Positions 23,701-35,688 of a stretch of DNA of 64,000 nucleotides are shown here, in pieces. The position numbers and the translations under genes were made by a program. The number at the start of each line of letters is the position of its first letter. Position 1 is the first letter of the stretch. Under the pieces are notes generated by a model that saw only the letters and a list, made by a program, of their open reading frames with translations, made no database searches and was not told the DNA's origin. This DNA is from Stenocarpella maydis (taxonomy: Eukaryota > Ascomycota > Sordariomycetes > Diaporthales > Diaporthaceae): positions 1 through 64,000 of the forward strand of contig NQMI01000059.1 of NCBI GenBank assembly GCA_002270565.1, read 5' to 3'.

Positions 23701-25031
23701 ACGATGCCTATCATGCTAGCTAGCGGGTACTTGAAGTTCAGACAGGAGGTTACCTATGAGCACATGAACTCGGCTGTGTTCCGGGAGTCGTCACAATTCG
23801 CCACCGAGGCCATCGGAGCCATACGGACGGTCTCTGCTCTCACCATGGAAGGATCCATCGGGAATCGGTACCGGCAACTGTTGGACAACCATGTCAAAGC
23901 AGCACTCCAAAAAAGCCGGTGGACGTCCGTGATGTATGGTTTTGCTGACAGCGTCGGCCTTGGCTGCCAGGCCTTGGTATTTTGGTATGGTGGCAAACGC
24001 CTTGTCAGTGGCGAGTACACTCTAGAGGCCTTTTTTGTCTGCTTCATGGCAATTATGCAAGGCGCAGAGTCGGCTAGCCAGTCTATCGCCGTCGCCCCGA
24101 ACGCTTCACAGGCCGCAGCCGCTGCAAACCGCATACTCGACGTTCATGACTCCGCCGACACTGCCCGGCCTGGCGTTACCGAGAACTTGCGCGAGGCTGG
24201 TTCCATGGGCAGTAGCAGCGATGGAATGGAGATTGAGTTAAAGGACGTGTCCTTTAGGTATCCGACGCGAGATGCTCGCATACTCGACCATTTGAGCATC
24301 AAGATTGAGAAAGGTCAGTACGCCGCACTTGTAGGGCCTTCAGGCTGCGGGAAGACAACAGTATTGTCCCTTTTGGAGAGGTTCTACGAACTCGGGCCGA
24401 ACCAAGGTTCAATATTGTTCAACGGGGACAACATCAACAACTCAAATGTTTACGACTACCGCAAGACTATCTCCCTCGTGGCCCAAGAGCCCATCATGTT
24501 CCACGGCACCATCCGTGATAACATCCTCCTCGGAATCGAGGACCCGGAGTCCATCCCCGACCAGCGGATAATGGGGGTCTGCCGTGATGCCTCCATCCAC
24601 GACTTCATCATCTCCCTCCCCGAGGGCTACGACACCGAAGTCGGCGCCGGCGGAGTCTCGCTGTCGGGCGGGCAGAAGCAGCGTGTCGCCGTGGCGCGCG
24701 CGCTCATCCGCGACCCAAGGGTCCTCCTGCTGGACGAGGCGACGTCGGCGCTCGACTCCGAGTCGGAGAAGATGGTCCAGGTCGCGCTGGAGAAGGCCCG
24801 AAACGGCCGGACCATGATCGCCGTGGCGCATCGGCTGTCGACGATCCAGACGGCGGACGTCATTTTTGTGTTTGAGCAGGGGAGGGTGGTGGAGAAGGGG
24901 ACGCACGAAGGGCTGATTCAGAAGGGTGATGTGTACTGGGGGATGGTAAGTAATTCTTTGCGACTTTCTTTTCCGCCTCGAAACATGCTAACTGGTGGCC
25001 ACAGTGTCAAGCTCAGGCGTTGGATATGTAG
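20733..25031 (+). CDS. Full-size ABCB-type multidrug exporter (TMD-NBD)x2
   Basis: Predicted 1322-residue P-glycoprotein-like exporter. Five exons: 20733-20955, 21069-21733, 21799-22584, 22678-24945 and 25005-25031. The last adds only CQAQALDM and stop. TMD1 (FVYG/CVYGVACFASIAGG onwards) precedes NBD1 with Walker A GPSGSGKST (from residue 418), Q-loop LVQQEP, signature LSGGQKQR and Walker B IIILDEATS. TMD2 begins about HSQWPYYVVIGFSSM; NBD2 has Walker A GPSGCGKTT (from residue 1111), LVAQEP, LSGGQKQR and LLLDEATSALD. Both ATP sites look catalytic. NBD1 has an extra stretch of about 40 residues between Walker A and the Q-loop that NBD2 lacks. Size and order match fungal ABCB drug and metabolite exporters; substrate unknown. 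It converges on a C6 transcription factor, which suggests but does not prove local control. Confidence 0.93.
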
Positions 25032-25363
25032 ATATCACGTTCGCGATCATGGAGGCGGCGGTATTGTGCACAAAGAGCCATGTGCCAAGGGCAGCTGTGT
25101 GCTCCTTACACGATACACCATGCCAAGATTGAATGGAATAGGTAGTGGTTGGGATTTCCAAAACTTTTGGTGGTATGAGCATTATGATTCCTGTGGCTTT
25201 GTCGTATACGGGGTGTATAGTACTTGGATAGCGTGCATTTAGTGATATAGAGCAACACCAACTACGACGAGAGGATAAGCAATATATATTCCAGGCTGAA
25301 TTTGTCTTGAAGGCCCCTATCCATGGTACCGCAAACACCCACTTCAGTACAGCCATGAACCGC
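25032..25363. other. convergent 3' region, exporter and C6 factor
   Basis: 332 bp between two facing stop codons. It should hold both 3' UTRs; nothing else seen. Confidence 0.6.
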
Positions 25364-27262
25364 TCAAAATGAGACTGTGTCACGCATTAGAAGCTTTCCG
25401 TCGTAAGTCAAAGGCTGCCGTTCCCAGCGGACGTCATCCGACCCCGCCTGTATCTCAGCAGCCTCCTCGACCAGCCGCCAATCGCCAGTCGTCGCGTCTT
25501 TCTCCATGTAGCGGAATGTCACGCGGGCGCCGCCATCCTCAAAGACGTACTCGCGGCGCCATAGCCGCCTCCACTGCTCGAGGGGCGTGCCCTCGGCAGA
25601 GTTCGCCAACTCGACATCGCGGTTGCGCAGCGCCAGGACGTAGAGGGCGCGGGCGTCCCAAAGCCCGTCGTGGCCAGGGTAGTCCCTCAGCCTGCACAGG
25701 GCCTCGTCGCGCACCAGCGGGTCGCGGGAGAATAGTGTTATGACCAAGAGGTACAGCGACACATCGCAGTGGAAGGAGAGGTGGTGCGCGGGGGCGTCGT
25801 CTGTCTCTCTCTTGACCGCGCGCAGGGCCAGGTCCACGAGGGAGAGGTACTCGCGGAACAGCGGCGTCTGTGCTTTTAAAGATTCGAAGTCGAGGTATTT
25901 GGGTGGGTTTGAGAACACGTAGGTGGCCATGTATTGCAGGCGGAGATGGATAGCCCGTAGATATGGCCGGGACCCGACCTCGTCGGACATGATGATCTTG
26001 TTGAAGAGGGGCTCAAAGGCGGGCAATAGTGCCTCTATTAAATTGCGCGTCTCGGCACAGAATTTGAGGATTTCGGGCCTCTCCATGAGGCGGACCCAAA
26101 AGTCTTCGTTTTCGGAGACATCTGTTGTGTCAAAGACGCCTGAATTCTGAACTGCATCCACCAGCATTGCCTCCATGGCATTCTGGCGGTGCTGTGTGGC
26201 GGCCCAGTACTCTTCAAATTCATCAAGCGTCTCAAAAGCCGCGGGCACATCCTCAACAGCTGCTGAAGTACGAGGCAGCCGGCTCACGAGCTCCGTGAAA
26301 GAGCGCAGAGTCTGCTTCTGAGCCTTGAGCGCCTGCGCAAAGTTGGGCAGCGGTTGACACTGGCCTATCCGGCCGTGGAGGATGGACCTTGCCGAGGGAA
26401 CTAGATGCGTGAAAACACTCGCCACTGATGCAAGGATTGGTCTCGGATCTGGCGCTAGGGCGTCCAGTCGCCCATGTTGGTCTGTGGCTATGGCGAGGAG
26501 GAGTGACAGCCCGTGGTTGACATGCTGTAAGGCGGCTTGCCGACCCCCCCGAAGCGTCTCAAAAGTGAGCAGGAGAACCGACAGTAATACGGCATCCTGA
26601 AGTGACTCGCTGCGGCTCTGTAGCTTAAGGGATTGGCAATAGTAGTCCACCCCGTCCAGGTAATGCGCCTGTGCTGGCGCTACCTCTGTTGCCGAACAGG
26701 CAGTGGGCAAGTGAGGCGTACGTGGCCTCCCCCCGCACAGTCGAGACTGCCGAAGCCATAGGGACATTGCCCCGATGGCTATGGCAGCGCGCTGGATAGT
26801 ATCATTACTGCGCGCGAGCTGTGGCAGGGTAACCTCCCACAGGTCAGCCCCAGAAGCGGCAGACGCGGTGATCCATGGTCCTCGCACCAGGCTGATGAAC
26901 TCGTCGAAGTACAGCCTCGCCTTTTCGTCACTAGCACCAATCGCTGTGGGGATCAGTCGGGACTCGTATAGAGATGTAGTGTCCACCGGCGACAACCGTG
27001 TCACCTCTCTTGCACCCGCCGTCGATTTGGAATTCCAGCACGTCTGCATTGTACTGGGTACCCGAGCCTTCTTGGCCGCCGTTGCAACGTAGCCCTCGCA
27101 CACCCTGTTGCCATCGCGACAGTTAGAACAATGAGGCCTGGTTTCATCGCACTTGACATGGCGCCGCTTGCAGGTGACACAGCCCGTCCGCGCTCTGTGG
27201 GAGCTCGCACGTGAAGACTTCGGGCCCTGGTTGTATTCAAGGGAGGTTGTCCTAACTTCCAT
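25364..27262 (-). CDS. Zn(II)2Cys6 transcription factor
   Basis: Predicted 632-residue fungal transcription factor, one exon. Near the N-terminus is a perfect zinc cluster: Cys28-X2-Cys31-X6-Cys38-X6-Cys45-X2-Cys48-X6-Cys55 (CVTCKRRHVKC, then CSNCRDGNRVC, followed by EGY), preceded by basic SHRARTG. The rest is a helical, Leu-rich regulatory region of the Fungal_trans_2 kind (YFDEFISLVRGPW, RAAIAIGAMSLWL, YYCQSLKLQ). The family binds CGG-type half sites and acts in the nucleus. It ends 332 bp from the end of the ABC exporter gene, tail to tail. This neighbour relation is often seen for pathway-specific regulators, so control of the exporter is a reasonable guess only. Start ATG 27262 is the first in frame. 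Confidence 0.92.
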   Translation of the reverse strand: MEVRTTSLEYNQGPKSSRASSHRARTGCVTCKRRHVKCDETRPHCSNCRDGNRVCEGYVATAAKKARVPSTMQTCWNSKSTAGAREVTRLSPVDTTSLYESRLIPTAIGASDEKARLYFDEFISLVRGPWITASAASGADLWEVTLPQLARSNDTIQRAAIAIGAMSLWLRQSRLCGGRPRTPHLPTACSATEVAPAQAHYLDGVDYYCQSLKLQSRSESLQDAVLLSVLLLTFETLRGGRQAALQHVNHGLSLLLAIATDQHGRLDALAPDPRPILASVASVFTHLVPSARSILHGRIGQCQPLPNFAQALKAQKQTLRSFTELVSRLPRTSAAVEDVPAAFETLDEFEEYWAATQHRQNAMEAMLVDAVQNSGVFDTTDVSENEDFWVRLMERPEILKFCAETRNLIEALLPAFEPLFNKIIMSDEVGSRPYLRAIHLRLQYMATYVFSNPPKYLDFESLKAQTPLFREYLSLVDLALRAVKRETDDAPAHHLSFHCDVSLYLLVITLFSRDPLVRDEALCRLRDYPGHDGLWDARALYVLALRNRDVELANSAEGTPLEQWRRLWRREYVFEDGGARVTFRYMEKDATTGDWRLVEEAAEIQAGSDDVRWERQPLTYDGKLLMRDTVSF

Positions 27263-27872
27263 CTCAGGCGTCGGGCCTTTATTCGCAGGGGATCATGTCT
27301 TCCCTACTAAGACGGGTACACTCGTAGAAGAGCACGTGTTTAAGGCTCCTCGGCAGTGGTCGTCGGTTGAGTATGACGACGAGGATGTGTAAGACATTGG
27401 AAAGCTAGGTGCCGATCAACCTTGATCAGCAGCAGAGGCACGTAATGTTTTATCCCAGTGGTCTCGGAAGACTTGAGGGATGTGTCTCACCCCGTCAACC
27501 AGCATGCATCTCGTTCCGAACCAAGAAATTACGAATACCAAAACCAGGCAGAGTAAAGGACTTCAGATTGGGTTAAAAGTCTGATATTACGCAGCTCTTC
27601 ACATAAGTTTCCGGCTCTCCCAAGAACCTAGGTAAGGTCGAGCGCCCAAGGAAATGACCAAGCACACAGTGTCGGGCGGAAGGCGTGTGGGATGCAGCAG
27701 CAGCAAGACATTTATTTGTGCGATAAGTCAGCTAAACTATAGCCACTTTTTGATTACGGACCTGGTACCTCATTGTCCTCGGCCTTGAGCTGTGCAAGGA
27801 CGCGTCACCTACAGATATCAACAGCAAAACGAGAAGGGACAGAATGATTAGCAAATTAACCGACATCAGTCT
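27263..27872. promoter_or_regulatory. 5' region of the C6 factor gene
   Basis: 610 bp between the C6 factor start and the stop of the next minus-strand gene. Must contain the C6 promoter and the 3' UTR of the upstream neighbour. No coding frame or repeat recognised. Confidence 0.45.
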
Positions 27873-30313
27873 TCACAAGCCATCCTCGGTCTCGAGCGCG
27901 CTGAGTATCGAGCCCTTCTCAGCTCGATCGGACCGACAATCTCCTTCAACGAACTCCTCAATTGGGTCACTGCCGCAATTAGGCAATTTCCTGATGTTGG
28001 CTCTCCCGTCCGTCGTCCGCCTCTGTCGTCGGCGTGTTTGAGACTTCCTCCGGAGTTGTGGCTCCGACAAGGCGATTTGTCTTTGTTCATCGACATGTTC
28101 CATCTTCTTACCGACAAAAAGCTTTGGTCTCGCAAACTTAAAGCACTCGTCTTGTAAATTGTGCCTTTCAGGCCGTTTTGGGTCAATGCTGGAGATGCTA
28201 GTGCCCGCCTCACAGGTTGCAGATTCTCCTGGGTCATTAGAAACGAGCACACGGCTCATGCTGTTGCTAGTCGCCGAAGAGCTTAAAGAACCATCTGTTG
28301 CCTGGTCAGTACGCGCCGTGGTCTCTACTGACACCGACATGGTCTCAGAACTGATGTCTGCCGAGGACGCCCCTGCTGTGGCCACACGACTTGCAGAGGC
28401 TGTGGTTGCCACGTCGCTGGTAGGATCGTACAGCCCCTCGGCAAAGTCACGGCTTTCGATTGACTCGTGGTCGATTGAAGATGTGATGAAACCATTCTGG
28501 AATTCATCGCCCGAGTAACTGCTTGTGGACGGGAGTGATGGTCGGAGGTTCCTCGCAGTATCTCTTCGCGCCTCTTCCAAGGCCGTCTCGGCGTTCTCAG
28601 AAGAGTCTCCGAAAACAAACCTTTTCCACATGTCACTCTCATCTTCTTGGACGCGCTCACTGAGCAGCTCCTTCTCTACTGCAGCACATGTCCTGTCTCT
28701 GGATTCTTCAGCCTTCCCATAGAGCGGAGACTTCGTCATCTCGCGAGATGGTGAGTCCAGCTCAATGGTCCTGTGTCCCGGCTGGTCCATTGGGAACGAT
28801 GTAGCCTCACCTACCATGTCGAGCGAGGGCAGGAGCTTCGGGGAGCTGGTCACCACGAGTAAGGACTCTCCATCAGAGCTTCTAGCTGCCATGTTTGGCT
28901 CTTGGAAGTGCTCGTCGTGTCTGCCACCCTGTCTGGGGCTTTCACCCGGCTGTGAAAGGTCGGACCCAAGCCTTGAGGGGCTGTAGTCGTCCGCAAGTGA
29001 AGCGTTGCCGTCATCATCTGAGGAAGCCTCACTGCCTTGTCGGTGAGATGGGTCTGGTCGCACTGTTTTTGCGGATGGACTAGCAGGTGCGATAGGAGTT
29101 TTGCCCTCACTACTATCCTTTACTTCTCCTGCTACCAGAGAAATGGTAGCCTCTGGACTATCTGTACCATGTAGCTTCCTCGGAACTCCGAGTTGACTGA
29201 TCCCTGGTGAAATCAGTCTCTCAGCAGCGTCTCCTAGGCCACGGAAAGCCCTCATTTCGTTCAAGGCAGAGGCCCGGTCAGAGCCGGCAACGAAAGCTCT
29301 CCACATGTCATTTTCGTCGGCTTTGGACGGGGGAACAAGCGTGTGCTCGACTCCAAGCTGACCCAAAGTGCTGTCCGCGTTGTCCAGGTCAACCGACTGC
29401 TGATGAAGTAATTGGACCAAGGCCGGTCGGGTCGGAACTGGATGGAACAATAATGGCGAGGTCGTCAGTAGCGGCGTCTGGCTGGCGCTACTGTGTGATC
29501 GGTAGCTTGCATCGGAAATGGGGACGCAGACTTGGTCCCGGTCTTGATGGCGATTCCACCTGTGAAGGTACTTGGGCTCTACCTCACGGTGCTCAGCCAA
29601 CACTCGGACATACATCAAGACGATATTCATTCACAAGAAGGCTTACCGCGAGGTCCCGGAGACTCAAGTTGGTTCCCATTGGCCCCGAAGCTAGCGTTGG
29701 AGCTGCCTCCTAGTGCCCTCTCATAGCTTCCAACATGAACTTTGATCCGTCGAAGAGAGGTGGGAGTGAAACTATCTGCTGCACTCAGCCGGGCTGTGTC
29801 TTGTCCCTCGCGATGTGTGACACCAAGCAGTCGGCGTAGCTTCTGTTTCGAGGCTTGATGGCAAGGCTTCTTCCCGCCCCATGGGTTGTTTGGAGATGCT
29901 CGCGCCTTGGTGAACTCCATTTGGATGGGCTTCTGTACATTAGTTCCGACCCAGTCACCCTTGAGCAACAGCTTGCGTCTCTTCTGACGAATGGCTTCAT
30001 CCTCAGTCTCTGGATTCGGATGGCGAATCGGCGGCGGTAACTTGGGACCATTCTCAGAAAAATAGCGACTGGACATGAGCCTGTCGTCGCTCTGGTGTTT
30101 CCTCAAGGATGCTGACTTCAAGGCCTCACGGCGGACAGAGGAAGGGGGATGCGTAGGTAGGGCAGTGAAAGAAATCGAAGGTGGACTGATCTTGACATTG
30201 GCATCAAGAAGACCGGCGCGGACTTTGGCAAAATGTTCCTTCTGGCGAAGGATGACCTCCTTGCCTCTGCGCGCACGAGAGTGCCGATTGAGGTTGCCCT
30301 CGGTCCAGTTCAT
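27873..30313 (-). CDS. Uncharacterised 790-aa disordered protein with conserved N-terminus
   Basis: Two exons, 30313-29647 and 29578-27873, joined over a 68-nt GTAAGC...GTAG intron (G plus AG gives Glu). The N-terminal block MNWTEGNLNRHSRARRGKEV with ILRQKEHFAKVRAGLL is basic and helical and resembles fungal proteins of unknown function; a second conserved-looking word is LLKGDWVGTNVQKP. The remainder is Ser/Asp/Glu-rich and likely disordered. Two copies of a short motif occur about 220 residues apart: DENDMWRAFVAG (about residue 310) and DESDMWKRFVFG (about residue 532), each followed by an acidic or helical stretch. A basic tail (RRKSQTRRRQRRT) may be a nuclear signal. ATG 30313 was chosen because upstream frame lacks another ATG. 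Function unknown; a nuclear adaptor-like role is speculation. Confidence 0.8.
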
Positions 30314-30722
30314 AATGGGATCAGGTGCCGAGGCAGATGTCAGTGGCAAGGACTCATGCACGAGATAGGAAATCAGGCAGACGTGACAATCGAATCAGCA
30401 GGTGGTGGACAAAGGAAAAGAAGGAATGTGATGCGCCTGTCGCCAGTGTAGGAGCGAGCTAGAGTCCAAGGAAGAGGGAGTCCTAGACGAGGCATGCACG
30501 TACCTGGGGTTATCGAACCTAGGTTAGCGCTGTAAGTGCGAGATAGAAATTCCCAGCCTCGAGGAAGGGCCGCTCAATGTTGAGGTGCCTCCTCCTGAGG
30601 TTTCGCAGATGGAAAGTGGGCTTGGGTTTGGACACAGGTAGAAGCAGGTGTAAGCAACTTTGCCTACCCAAGCAGGCTCGGGCCAAGCAGGTGCTGTAAG
30701 TAGGAACGTGGCTACCTGGGTA
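30314..30722. promoter_or_regulatory. 5' region between the 790-aa gene and transposon copy 1
   Basis: 409 bp of normal-composition DNA left between the start codon at 30313 and the TA target site at 30721-30722. It must hold at least the proximal promoter of the minus-strand gene. Nothing else recognised. Confidence 0.45.
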
Positions 30723-30769
30723 GAGTGCCCCCCCGGGCAGCTGAACACCCCCCCCCCCCTATTGAATAC
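30723..30769 (+). repeat. terminal inverted repeat, copy 1 left
   Basis: Begins GAGTGCCCCCCCGGGCAGCT, then GAACA, a run of 12 C and TATTGAATAC. Mirrors the right end at 32548-32590 apart from C-run length and a C-to-T change. Confidence 0.95.
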
Positions 30770-30789
30770 TATATTATAATGAATTTGCA

Positions 30790-32462
30790 AACGGAAATTA
30801 TGGTATTATATACTTAATTCTAAAGCTATTTAGATCATTTTAAGCTGAAATTAATGCTCAAGTTCCTCTTTATAATAGGCTGCAGTTAGAAAGCTTATAG
30901 CGGCTAATTCCTCTTCTATAGCCGGCCTAAAAGGTTGCTAGCGCTAAGAGGGGTCTAATCATTCCCTATAGCCCGTGCTAAATTAATAAACATCTCATTA
31001 GGCCATTGCTCTAATTGTTAACGTTTTTAAGGCTAAAGTTCTTAATTTACTAGCTGAAGATGTTTATTCTTATCTTTAAGTATAGTAATTTAAGCAAATA
31101 TAAGGTCTATTACTTTATAAAGCTTATTACTATAGATCTAGATATTATATTATAAGGGATTATTTCTATTCTTAAGTAGGGCCCTATATAATAAAGCAGC
31201 CTCTAAGGCCTTTATTGGTATAGCAAGCATATTATAACTTTAATTACTTAGTATTTTAGTATTTTCAGCCTCTAGAACACTTAGAATAGCGCCCTAAACC
31301 TCCACTTAATTTGGCAGTCCCCCTAGAACCTTCCCTAGGTTAAAAGGTACTATTCTAATATAAGAAAAGCCTGCTTAAATGTTATTTAAGGTTATTACCT
31401 TCTTAGAAGCCTATTAATAGTAGCTAATCATTAACCGTTTGTTAATAATAATACCACCTGGGAGGAAGCTAATTTATATTAACTCTTAGCTATAGAAGCA
31501 CTTTAATAGTAAGAATAGGTCCTTATTATAGGGCTAGGTAATATAGGAGGTATAAGCTAGTAAATGAAGTAAATATACCCTATTTGCTTAGGCTCAGGCC
31601 ATTAAGGATTTAAAGAGATAGGTTATTAAGCTATTAAGTAGTAATAGCTACTAATTATACCTTTATAATAGCTTTATTTTAAGAAGAAAGATATCTATAA
31701 ACTAATAGTAGAAGAGATTAGCTATAGACTACTTATTCTTACTAGAATTTAACCTAAAGGGGGGTAGGGGCTCTAAAATATATTGCTTTTATATATATTT
31801 ATAGGCTAGAATGTATAGTAGAGTGAGGTACTAGCTATTAGTAGTAATAGCCTTAATAATACTTATCTAGTTATCTCTTTTTGCTTTTGTAATATTTGCT
31901 ATTAGTATATTTATTTATTTAATAATGATTTACTTTTAAATTCAGCAGCTCCAAAAGCTAATCTTATTAATATTAATAATATAATCTAGTATAATAAACT
32001 TCTCCTTTATAATGGCTCTTAACTAGCTATAAAACTCTTCTAGCTCCTCTTTTATAGTAGATTTAATTTAGCTAGCATTAAGAGGAATACTAGGCTTTAT
32101 TTGTACTTAAAGGTAATAAATAAGAAAGCAATCAATCTAGTTCTTGCCCAGCCTCTCATTATAGCTAAGGATATCTAGCAGGGCCTTTATAAAGCGGTAG
32201 ATTATAGCCTTTAAGGGAGGACATTTTTAGCATTCCTCTACTAGAATCCAGTTAACAATTAACTACTTTATGACTGGTGATAGCTTTAACTAAGCTTTAT
32301 TTATATGGGTTTATAAAGAATGGCTATTTTTTTAAGTGAATAATATAGATAATAGGACTCTATATTGCTTTACTACTTTACATAAAGTTATATCCTTATT
32401 ATAGAAACTCTTTAGGGCAAGTTGAATACTAGATTTGCGAGATGATTCTAAATCTATTGTAA
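30790..32462 (-). pseudogene. transposase fossil of copy 1
   Basis: Minus-strand remnant of the transposase of this element, paired with the better preserved remnant at 58089-59780. Nearly every few codons there is a TAA or TAG, and CA/TG dinucleotides are replaced by TA, as RIP does. No open frame of useful length remains. Confidence 0.75.
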
Positions 32463-32547
32463 TTGATCTAGTGTAGAGGAAAAATTATTTCATAAAGTTA
32501 TAACTGGTTAAAGTTGGTGATGATGAGGAGGGGTTGGTGTTGATGAT

Positions 32548-32590
32548 GTGTTCAATAGGGGGGGGTGTTCAGCTGCCCGGGGGGGCACTC
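32548..32590 (-). repeat. terminal inverted repeat, copy 1 right
   Basis: 43 bp, GTGTTCAATA then eight G, TGTTCAGCTGCC, a G run and CACTC; inverse of the left end. Its last base is 65 bp from the first possible ATG of the nitrilase-family gene kept here. Confidence 0.95.
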
Positions 32591-32655
32591 TATCTACTTT
32601 AGGGTACATGCGGGGAGCTCTCGTCCCCGGCTCCAGTCGGCCGATATCGACGCCG

Positions 32656-33756
32656 ATGTCGATCATCCGGCACGCCTCCTACCTCCTCCACATTGTCGCC
32701 ACGAGTGTTTTCTTCTCGCCGCTGAGAATGCGAACAACGTGGAGGACAATCGTCTCCATCAGCCGCAGCCCAAGATCCCCGCTATCCCGCCTCGTCGAAC
32801 CGATCAGGTGGTTCCAGAGAAACATGGCGTCCGCGAGCCCCTCCCTGTTGCTGAAGAAGCCCGTCAAGCTGGCGTGCATCCAGCTCGCCAGCGGCACCGA
32901 AAAGAGCGCCAACCTCGCACACGCGCGCGACAAGGTCCACGAGGCCGCCGCGATGGGCGCCAAGATCATTGTCCTTCCGGAGTGCTTCAACTCGCCCTAC
33001 GGCTGCGACTACTTTCCCTCGTACGCCGAGCAGCTGCTGCCGTCGCCGCCGACCAGGGAGCAGAGCCCCAGCTACCACGCCCTGTCGGAGATGGCGAGGG
33101 AGACAGGGACCTACCTGGTCGGAGGCTCAATACCGGAGTCGGAGCAGCACGGGAACGAGGACAAGAAGCGTTACTACAACACGTCGCTGGTGTTTGGGCC
33201 GAGCGGGGACCTGCTGGCCACGCACAGGAAGGTGCACCTGTTCGACATCGATATCCCCGGTAAGATCAAGTTTAAGGAGTCTGACGTCCTTACCGCCGGG
33301 GACAAGCTCACCATCGTCGACCTTCCCGAGTACGGCAAGATCGCCGTGGCGATCTGCTACGACATACGGTTCCCCGAGCTCGGGATAATAGCCGCTCGCA
33401 AGGGGTGCTTTGCGCTCATATACCCCGGCGCCTTCAACCTCGCCACGGGTCCGCTGCACTGGAGTCTGCAGGGCCAGGCCAGGGCAATGGATAACCAGGT
33501 CTACGTCGCCCTGTGCTCGCCGGCCCGTGACATGAGCGCGACGTACCACGCGTGGGGCCACAGCCTCGTCGTCGACCCCATGGCGCAGGTGCTGGTTGAG
33601 GCAGAGGAGAAGGAGACAATAGTAACTGCAGATCTGAGCGGCGAGAAGATCGAGGAGACAAGGAGGGGGATCCCGCTGAGAAATCAGAGGCGCTTTGACG
33701 TATACCCCGACATAAGTGAGGGCAAAATACAATTTGGCGACAAGGGCCAGAGTTAG
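32656..33756 (+). CDS. Nitrilase-family omega-amidase (NIT2/yeast Nit3 type)
   Basis: Carbon-nitrogen hydrolase predicted to hydrolyse omega-amides of keto acids such as alpha-ketoglutaramate (NIT2-type) or deaminated glutathione. One exon. The catalytic Glu-Lys-Cys triad is intact: LPECFNSPYG (Glu53), HRKVHLFD (Lys136) and AICYDIRFPE (Cys178), counted from the ATG at 32824. That ATG (AACATGG) gives 310 residues and the family's normal start KPVKLACIQLA. An in-frame ATG at 32656 gives 366 residues, with an Arg/Ser-rich, acid-poor leader (MSIIRHASYLLHIVATSVFF, MRTTWRTIVSISRSPR) that looks like a mitochondrial presequence; two products from alternative starts are possible. The frame even stays open back into the transposon end. 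It converges on spermidine synthase with 255 bp between stops. Confidence 0.9.
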   Translation: MSIIRHASYLLHIVATSVFFSPLRMRTTWRTIVSISRSPRSPLSRLVEPIRWFQRNMASASPSLLLKKPVKLACIQLASGTEKSANLAHARDKVHEAAAMGAKIIVLPECFNSPYGCDYFPSYAEQLLPSPPTREQSPSYHALSEMARETGTYLVGGSIPESEQHGNEDKKRYYNTSLVFGPSGDLLATHRKVHLFDIDIPGKIKFKESDVLTAGDKLTIVDLPEYGKIAVAICYDIRFPELGIIAARKGCFALIYPGAFNLATGPLHWSLQGQARAMDNQVYVALCSPARDMSATYHAWGHSLVVDPMAQVLVEAEEKETIVTADLSGEKIEETRRGIPLRNQRRFDVYPDISEGKIQFGDKGQS

Positions 33757-34011
33757 GTCGGCCAAAGATTTGCGGCTGCCGAGATTTGGACCAGAAGGGT
33801 ACATATCAAACTATTCGCAAGCCTTAAATGCTTGCCTTCCCAGTCCATCTAAGGATCTGTTCGTGGTGTGATCGACACTTTTTGTGATCCAGTCCAATCG
33901 TCATCACGGCTCGGTATGGGTCTAACCCTTTTAGATCCATTCCCCCCATCGCGAGCAGTCACCGGCCGGCCTACCTCACGATATGAGGAGACGCCTGGTC
34001 AATGCTACCAC

Positions 34012-35688
<1,677 letters not shown>

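Larger units (their letters stand above)
30723..32590 (-). mobile_element. RIP-degraded pogo/Fot1/Pot2-like DNA transposon, copy 1
   Basis: 1868-bp element bounded by inverted terminal repeats and flanked by TA at 30721-30722 and 32591-32592, the target duplication typical of Tc1/mariner-pogo elements. Length, TA target and 43-47-bp repeats match the Pot2/Fot1 size class of fungal elements (Pot2 about 1.86 kb with 43-bp repeats, from memory). The interior is AT-rich and full of TAA and TAG, so it is inactive. It aligns by eye over its whole length with the reverse complement of the element at 57956-59822. It is inserted between two divergent genes, the 790-aa protein and the nitrilase-family gene. 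Confidence 0.92.
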
